A stretch of 8,281 nt of DNA, taken from NCBI GenBank assembly GCA_030600725.1, contig JAUVLN010000084.1:1-8281 (forward strand), read 5' to 3'. This DNA comes from Thermoplasmatota archaeon. GTDB lineage: Archaea; Thermoplasmatota; Penumbrarchaeia; Penumbrarchaeales; Penumbrarchaeaceae. Each line of letters starts with the position of its first letter. Position 1 is the stretch's first letter. The notes beneath the pieces are model-generated. The model ran no database searches, had not been told where the DNA came from, and was given only the letters and a program-made list of their open reading frames with translations. Below, piece by piece: positions 1-6,100 of this stretch. The position numbers and the translations under genes are program-made.

Positions 1-1
1 G

Positions 2-268
2 AGGTGCCCGCAGAACGTTTCCCCCGTGGACATCCTCTTCACGCTGAAGAACCTGGCGGTCGCCAACGGGAAGCAGGTTCCCGGAGCTTACACGGCATGG
101 CTGCAGTCGATCATGACGATGGGACTCCTTCAGGACGTTCAGGAGATCTCCATCGGGGATGACAGGGTGGTGAAAAGGGAAGATCTGGGCCTTCCCGAGC
201 TCTCCAAACCCAAGGATGCGGCCGTGTTCCAGATGGCCTTTGCCGGTGTGGCCATGGAGAAGATGTGA
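2..268 (+). CDS. hdrC: Heterodisulfide reductase subunit C (HdrC), C-terminal part, truncated at left edge
   Basis: The frame is open from base 2 to a TGA at 266-268, giving 88 residues with the start outside the window. The first visible residues, RCPQNVSP, fit the last cysteine-proline of a [4Fe-4S] binding motif. They are followed by the helical C-terminal segment usual in HdrC (DILFTLKNLAV, then AYTAWLQSIMTMGLL). HdrC is a small ferredoxin-like subunit that passes electrons from the HdrA flavin and cluster chain to the catalytic HdrB subunit. The gene lies 10 nt upstream of a clear hdrB, the normal hdrC-hdrB order, which strongly supports the call. The cysteines of the cluster motifs upstream of this point cannot be checked. 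A HdrC-like domain of a longer protein is possible but less likely. Confidence 0.8.
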   Translation, partial: RCPQNVSPVDILFTLKNLAVANGKQVPGAYTAWLQSIMTMGLLQDVQEISIGDDRVVKREDLGLPELSKPKDAAVFQMAFAGVAMEKM

Positions 269-270
269 GG
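265..270 (+). promoter_or_regulatory. Ribosome binding site for hdrB
   Basis: GTGAGG overlaps the hdrC stop codon and sits 8 nt before the ATG at 279. It favours this start over the in-frame ATG at 216, which lies inside hdrC and would add 21 residues unlike HdrB. The overlap suggests translational coupling of hdrC and hdrB. Confidence 0.55.
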
Positions 271-278
271 CGGTCGTT

Positions 279-1163
279 ATGAATACGTTTTCCCTGTATC
301 CCGGATGTCTGATGCCCACGGAACAGTATGCTTACGAGCTCTCCCTGAGGGCGGTACTGTCTCACCTCGACGTTGAACTCATTGACCTGGAGAACATCTG
401 CTGCTGCGGGGAACCCATAAAGTCCATGAACCAGTTCCTGACCCTGTACCTCTCCGCACGGAACATGGCGATAGCAGAAAAGGAAGGTAAGGGCCTCCTC
501 GTCCCATGTCCCATATGCCATTTCGCCCTCAGCGAGACGAAGCGTATATTGAGTAGCGACAGGGAGCTTCGCGGCAAGGTCAACGAGAAGCTGCAGGCCG
601 AGTCGCTTACCTACAGGGGAGATATCGAGATCCTCCACACGGTGGACCTCCTCCACGATATAATAGGATTGGACCGGATCAAGGAGGCGGTAAGGAAACC
701 GCTTGAGGGCCTCAAATTGGCCCCCCATTACGGATGCCATCTTCACAGGCCCAGCGATATCGGAAGGCCCACGGACGCGGAGAACCCGCAGAAGATGGAT
801 GCGATCATCCACGCCCTGGGCGCCACGACCGAGTATTACCCGGAGAAACTCGACTGCTGCGGCGCACTCCTTAACGCAAACCATCCGGATACGGCCCTTA
901 CCAAGACCGGACAGAAGCTCCAGGCGGTGCAGGAGCGGGGTTTCGACGGCCTGATCGACGTCTGCCCATGGTGTCAGAAGATGTTCGATTCAAGGCAGCA
1001 GAAGGCCGGGGAGGTGGTGGCTGTAAAACTGAAGGTCCCATCGCTCTATCTCACCCAGCTGATGGGGATAGCATTCGGCATGGAAAGGGAGAAGCTTGGG
1101 CTGCATCTCAACAAGAGCCCGGTAGAAGACCTTGAAAAGGGGGATGGGGGTGGAGGGGAATGA
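279..1163 (+). CDS. hdrB: Heterodisulfide reductase subunit B (HdrB), catalytic disulfide-reducing subunit
   Basis: This is a 294-residue protein, the usual HdrB length. It holds two complete cysteine-rich CCG domains: C10, C41-C42 (with C43 then G44) and C77/C80 in VPCPICH; then C153, C193-C194-G195 and C229/C232 in VCPWC. In structurally studied methanogen HdrB these motifs bind two noncubane [4Fe-4S] clusters that cleave CoM-S-S-CoB. All expected ligands are present, so the subunit looks active. The N-terminus (MNTFSLYPGC) matches the family and starts at ATG 279. The C-terminus ends in a charged glycine-rich tail (EKGDGGGGE). The stop overlaps the next gene's start by 4 nt (ATGA). Function as a thiol-disulfide reductase is well supported. 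The identity of the disulfide is not shown by the sequence and depends on whether the host is a methanogen. Confidence 0.93.
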   Translation: MNTFSLYPGCLMPTEQYAYELSLRAVLSHLDVELIDLENICCCGEPIKSMNQFLTLYLSARNMAIAEKEGKGLLVPCPICHFALSETKRILSSDRELRGKVNEKLQAESLTYRGDIEILHTVDLLHDIIGLDRIKEAVRKPLEGLKLAPHYGCHLHRPSDIGRPTDAENPQKMDAIIHALGATTEYYPEKLDCCGALLNANHPDTALTKTGQKLQAVQERGFDGLIDVCPWCQKMFDSRQQKAGEVVAVKLKVPSLYLTQLMGIAFGMEREKLGLHLNKSPVEDLEKGDGGGGE

Positions 1164-3118
1164 AGAGGCTGGGCGTCTTCGTCTGCCACTGCGGCATCAA
1201 CATCTCATCGATGGTGGATGTCGAGGATGTGGCCGAGTACGCGAAGGGGCTGGACGGGGTGGAGGTTAGTACCGATTACAAGTACATGTGCTCCGATGTA
1301 GGGGCAACCCTGATCAAGGATTCCATCAAGGAGCACGACCTGGGCGGAGTGGTCGTAGCCTGCTGTTCGCCGAGGATGCACGAGCACACCTTCAGGAAGG
1401 TGACCCAGGACGGGGGCGTCAATGCATACAACCTCGAGATCGCCAACATACGGGAGCAGTGTTCCTGGGCCCACACCGATAAGGTCAGGGCCACCGAGAA
1501 GGCGAAGGCCCTGGTCAGGGCGGCAGCCACCAAGGCGCTTATGAACGAGTCCCTCGAAAGCTCCAGAACGAAGGTTACCCAGGAGGCACTGGTCGTGGGA
1601 GGGGGGATCGCAGGCATACAGGCGGCCCTGGACATCGCCGATATGGGATTCAAGGTCCACCTCGTGGAGAAGGAGACATCGATAGGTGGAAGGATGTCAC
1701 AGCTGGATAAGACCTTCCCCACCCTGGACTGCTCATCCTGCATTCTGACCCCGAAGATGATGGAGGTGGCCAATCACCCGAAGGTGGAGCTGTTGACATA
1801 CACGGAGATCGTCTCCGTCGAGGGCAGTATAGGGAATTACAGGGTCAAGGTCAAAAAGAAACCCAGATATGTCGATGTGGACAGATGTACCGGTTGCAAC
1901 GACTGCGCACTCGCCTGCAGGATGAAGGACCGGGTGGAGGACGATTTCAACATGAAGATGTGGAATAGAGGCGCTATCTATATCCCATTCCCCCAGGCGA
2001 TCCCCCTTAAGGCTACGGTAGACCCCGAAAGCTGTCTCATGCTGCGATTTGGAAAATGCGGCGATGGTCCACTCTGCGTCGATGCCTGCGAGGCGGGAGC
2101 CATCGATTTCGATCAGAAGGAGGAGGAGATGGAGATCAACGTCGGTTCCATCGTCGTGGCTACCGGCTACGACCTTATGGACCCCGAATCCATCTACGAA
2201 TACGGCTACGCACGATCCAAGGATGTGATAACGACACTCGAGCTGGAGAGATTGATCAGTTCCTCCGGACCTACAAGAGGAAAGGTGGTGCTTCCCTCAA
2301 GCGGCGAGAGGCCGGAATCGATCACCTTCATCCTCTGTGTGGGCTCCAGGGACGAGACCCGGTGCTCGTGGTGCTGTAGGGTGGGATGCATGACTGCCCT
2401 CAAACAGATGTCCCTGCTCAGGGAGGAATTGGGCGAGGGGGTGGAGATAAACATCTGTTACACTGACATCAGATCCATCGGGAAGGGGCACGAGGAGTTT
2501 TACAGGGCCATCAGGGGCAAGAACACAAATTTCTTCAGGGGGCGCCCCTCCGAGGTGAGGGAGGAAGGGGATCATCTGAGGATCGATCTATTCGATACTA
2601 CCACCAACAAGCTGTTCGAGATACACACCCGGATGGTGGTGCTGGTTCCTGCCATTGTCCCAAGGTCGGATTCGGAGGATCTCGCCAGAACGCTGAACCT
2701 CTCCAGGAGCGGAGACGGATTCCTCCTCGAGGCTCATCCGAAGCTGAGGCCCATGGACACCTTCGTCAACGGTGTGTTCATAGCGGGCTGCTGTCAGGGG
2801 CCGAAGGACATATCGGATTCGGTGTCCCAGGCGAGCGGGGCGGCTTCAAGGGCAGCCATCATTCTGTCCCAGGACGAGCTGGAGAACGACCCGCTGATCG
2901 CCTGGGTCGATCCGGAGATCTGCGTGGGCTGCGGCATATGCATCGAGATCTGTCCATATTCCGCCAGGAGCCTGAACGAGTTCACCAATATCGCGGAGGT
3001 GGACGAGGCCCTCTGCACAGGATGCGGGTCCTGCATAGCATCCTGTCCATCCAATGCATCCACTCACAAGAACTTCACCAAACAGCAGATCATACAGATG
3101 GTCGACAACATACTGTAA
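1160..3118 (+). CDS. hdrA: Heterodisulfide reductase subunit A (HdrA), FAD and iron-sulfur electron-bifurcating subunit
   Basis: This 652-residue protein has the standard HdrA layout. The N-terminal domain has C9-H-C11, C44 and C68-C69. The FAD-binding GGGIAG is at 147-152. The flavin-proximal CSSC is at 191-194 after QLDKTFPTLD. A central iron-sulfur region has C243, C246, C249, C253 and then C292, C300, C306, C310. The second flavin lobe carries CVGSRD at 393-398. A C-terminal pair of [4Fe-4S] ferredoxin motifs lies at 588-598 and 619-629. HdrA holds the bifurcating FAD and exchanges electrons with ferredoxin, with HdrB/HdrC and with a donor arriving through MvhD. It starts at ATG 1160, overlapping the hdrB stop, behind a G-rich tract (GGAGG at 1152-1156). 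There is no in-frame TGA, so the CSSC site has cysteine, not selenocysteine. Oddity: the conserved YCSRVCCM-like segment reads WCCRVGCM, which moves one cysteine. Confidence 0.94.
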   Translation: MKRLGVFVCHCGINISSMVDVEDVAEYAKGLDGVEVSTDYKYMCSDVGATLIKDSIKEHDLGGVVVACCSPRMHEHTFRKVTQDGGVNAYNLEIANIREQCSWAHTDKVRATEKAKALVRAAATKALMNESLESSRTKVTQEALVVGGGIAGIQAALDIADMGFKVHLVEKETSIGGRMSQLDKTFPTLDCSSCILTPKMMEVANHPKVELLTYTEIVSVEGSIGNYRVKVKKKPRYVDVDRCTGCNDCALACRMKDRVEDDFNMKMWNRGAIYIPFPQAIPLKATVDPESCLMLRFGKCGDGPLCVDACEAGAIDFDQKEEEMEINVGSIVVATGYDLMDPESIYEYGYARSKDVITTLELERLISSSGPTRGKVVLPSSGERPESITFILCVGSRDETRCSWCCRVGCMTALKQMSLLREELGEGVEINICYTDIRSIGKGHEEFYRAIRGKNTNFFRGRPSEVREEGDHLRIDLFDTTTNKLFEIHTRMVVLVPAIVPRSDSEDLARTLNLSRSGDGFLLEAHPKLRPMDTFVNGVFIAGCCQGPKDISDSVSQASGAASRAAIILSQDELENDPLIAWVDPEICVGCGICIEICPYSARSLNEFTNIAEVDEALCTGCGSCIASCPSNASTHKNFTKQQIIQMVDNIL

Positions 3119-3128
3119 TGTGGTTGAA

Positions 3129-6100
3129 ATGAAAGACGAAGGTATCGATGCGGCAGAAGGATCGTCAATAAAGGGATCCGTGATGGTAATAGGGGCGGGC
3201 ATCTCCGGGATCCAGTCATCCCTTGACCTCGCCGATTCCGGGTTCAAGGTCTATCTGGTGGACCGGGGATTGAGCATAGGCGGGACCATGGCCCAGCTGG
3301 ATAAGACGTTCCCGACGAATGACTGCTCCATGTGCATCCTTGCCCCGAAACTGGTCTACACGGGCAGACACCGAAACATCGAGATCATAACGAAATCCGA
3401 GGTCAAGAAGATCAAGGGCGAGGTTGGGAACTTCCAGGTAACGCTCATGAAACACCCCCGGTTCGTGGACATGGACCTGTGCAACGGATGCGGGGACTGC
3501 GTGGAGCACTGCCCCGTGTCCATATTATCCGATTACAACGAGGGGCTGGATCTCAGGAAGGCCATATACCAGCCGTTCCCCCAGGCCATCCCGAACGTCT
3601 TCGCGATAGACAGATCGACTGAGAGGGCGCCCTGCAGGATCGAATGCCCAGCAGGTCTCAATGCACAGGGATTCATCGCATTGGCCTCCGAGGAGAAGTT
3701 CGCCGAGGCCTACGTGCTCATAAAGGAGAAAATGCCGCTTCCCGGCTCTCTTGGCAGGATCTGCTACCACCCCTGCGAGACGGAGTGCAACAGAAAGGAG
3801 GTGGACGAACCCATCTCGATATGCAACATCAGGAGGTTCATCGCCGATCACATATACAAACATCCGGAGGCCCTTGAGGAGTATATCAAAAGGCGGGATG
3901 AGAACCTATCCAAGATAGAGAACCGCGTCGAGGTAAAGGGAAGAGGGCATGAGAGGAGGATCGCGATCGTTGGTGCCGGTCCCGCCGGTCTGACGGCCGC
4001 CGTCGACCTCAAGAATATGGGATATCTCCCCACGATCTACGAGGCAAATGAAACATGCGGCGGTATGATGCATCAGGGGATCCCGGCCTACCGGTTGAAC
4101 AAGGATTATCTGAAGAGGGAGATCGATCTTCTCATCGATGAGAACGATCTCCGGATCGAGAGCTCGAAGGCACTTGGGAAGGACTTCCACCTCTCCGACC
4201 TCAAGGAGAGGGGGCATGAGGCCGTCTTCCTGGGTCTTGGAGCGCCCACAAGCCGCTCGCTCGATATCCCCGGGATCGAGAGCGGGGGGGTTGACCACGG
4301 CATCGAATTCCTGAAAGGGGTTACCGACGGTAGATACGGAAAGGAGCACCTGAAAGGAGAGGAGGTGATCGTGATCGGCGGTGGGAACGTCGCCATAGAC
4401 GTTGCCCGCTCCTCCGTCAGGCTGGGAGCGTCCGGGGTCAACATCGTCTGCCTGGAGAGCGAGAGGGAGATGCCCGCCCACAGGTGGGAGATAGAGGAGG
4501 CGATCGGGGAGGGGGTGCTGGTCCATACAAGCCTTGGTCCAGACAGGATACTGTCGGATGGCGGAAAGGTGACAGGACTCGAGTGCGTAAAATGCCTGAG
4601 CGTTTTCGATGAACGCAAACGCTTCAGCCCGAAATTTGACCGGGAATGTTCCCGGACATTACCGGGCACGAAACTGATCATTGCAATAGGGCAGGGGCCC
4701 GATACGCAGTTCCTGGGAGATGAGGGAGTTGAGCTGGACCCATCCGGGTGGATCAAGGTTGACAAGACCACCCTACAGACATCACTTGAATGGGTATTCG
4801 CCGGAGGAGATGTGGCAAGCGGCCCCGCATCCGCGGTGGAGGCCATCGGGGCCGGGCACGAGGCGGCGATATCGATCGACCGGTACCTGAACGGTGATGA
4901 CCTCTCGGAGGGCAGGGAGGCCCGGAAGGAGGAAGGGGCGCCCATACCGGAGTCGTCGACAAGGGTCCCACGCGACAGGGAGAGGGCGCCATCCATATCC
5001 CCGGATAGGAGGAGGACGACCTTCGAGGAGGTGGAGGGGACCTTTGACCTGGAGGCGGTTGTCAACGAGGCCCGCAGATGCCTCAACTGCGGCGGATGCA
5101 GCGAATGCATGCAGTGCGTCGAGCACTGCCAGAGGGGGGCCATCGACCATAACATGACGGAAGTGACCGAGGAGTTGAACGTCGGGGCCGTGATACTGTC
5201 CCCCGGCTTCGATGAGTACGTTCCCCCCACGGGTGACTCGCTCGGATATCGCGTTTATCCAAACGTCCTGACCTCCATCGAGTTCGAGAGGATGCTCTCC
5301 GCCTCCGGGCCGTACAAGGGGCACGTAAAGAGGATCTCCGACGGGGAGACGCCGAAGAAGATCGCCTGGCTCCAGTGCGTCGGCTCCAGGGACGAGAGCT
5401 GTGATCACCCATACTGTTCCTCGGTCTGCTGCATGTATGCGACAAAGGAGGCCGTTATCGCGAAGGAGCATCTCTCCGGGGACCTCGAGACGCATATCTA
5501 CTTCATGGACCACCGCTCGTTCGGCAAGGATTTCGACAGGTACTACGAGCGGAGCAAGGAGGAGTACGGGGTCGTCTACAGAAGGTCGCGCGTTCCCAGG
5601 GTGGAGCAGGACCGGGAGACGAAGGACCTGATCATAAGATACGTGGACGATGACGGTAAGGTCCGGAAGGAGAGATACGACATGGTCGTGCTCTCGGTGG
5701 GGATCCAGCCCTGTGAAACATTGGGAGATCTCTCCTCTGCGCTGGATATCAACCTGAACCGATACGGGTTCATAGAGACGGACGCGTACACGCCCGTGGA
5801 GACCTCCCGGGAGGGCGTATATGCATCGGGAACGGTGACGGAGCCGAAGGACATACCCGAGAGCGTCACACAGGCCTCCGCGGCGGCCGCGGACGCGGCG
5901 AAGGACATCACATCTGCCAGGGGGACGGAGGTAGTGGAGAAGAGCTACCCCTCCGAGAGGGACGTGATGTCGGAGGTTCCCAGGATCGGCGTTTTCGTCT
6001 GCCACTGCGGGATCAATATAGGGGGCGTGATCGACGTTCCCGGCGTGGTGGAGTATGCGAAGGCCCTCCCCTATGTGGTCCTTTCCGACGACAACCTCTT

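Noticed and set aside
216..278. Upstream in-frame ATG as start of hdrB
   Set aside because: It lies within hdrC, adds 21 residues unlike HdrB, and the ATG at 279 has a suitable ribosome site and a family-like N-terminus.
1727..1743. Selenocysteine at the HdrA CxxC site, as in some methanogens
   Set aside because: The codons at both CxxC sites (residues 191-194 here and 66-69 in the fusion) are TGC, and no in-frame TGA is present.
4106..5230. Minus-strand open frame of 374 codons over the GltD-like module
   Set aside because: Its Ser/Pro/Arg-rich translation is typical of a shadow frame; the sense strand carries the conserved FAD and nucleotide motifs.
4782..6005. Long minus-strand open frame (407 codons) inside the fusion gene
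   Set aside because: It is antisense to unmistakable HdrA/GltD coding sequence, shows no recognisable motif, and long reverse frames are common in GC-rich, AG-rich genes.
1170..6030. DNA repeat between the start of hdrA and the middle of the fusion (FVCHCGIN coding segments)
   Set aside because: The similarity reflects paralogous HdrA domains with many silent differences, not a recent nucleotide repeat or mobile element.
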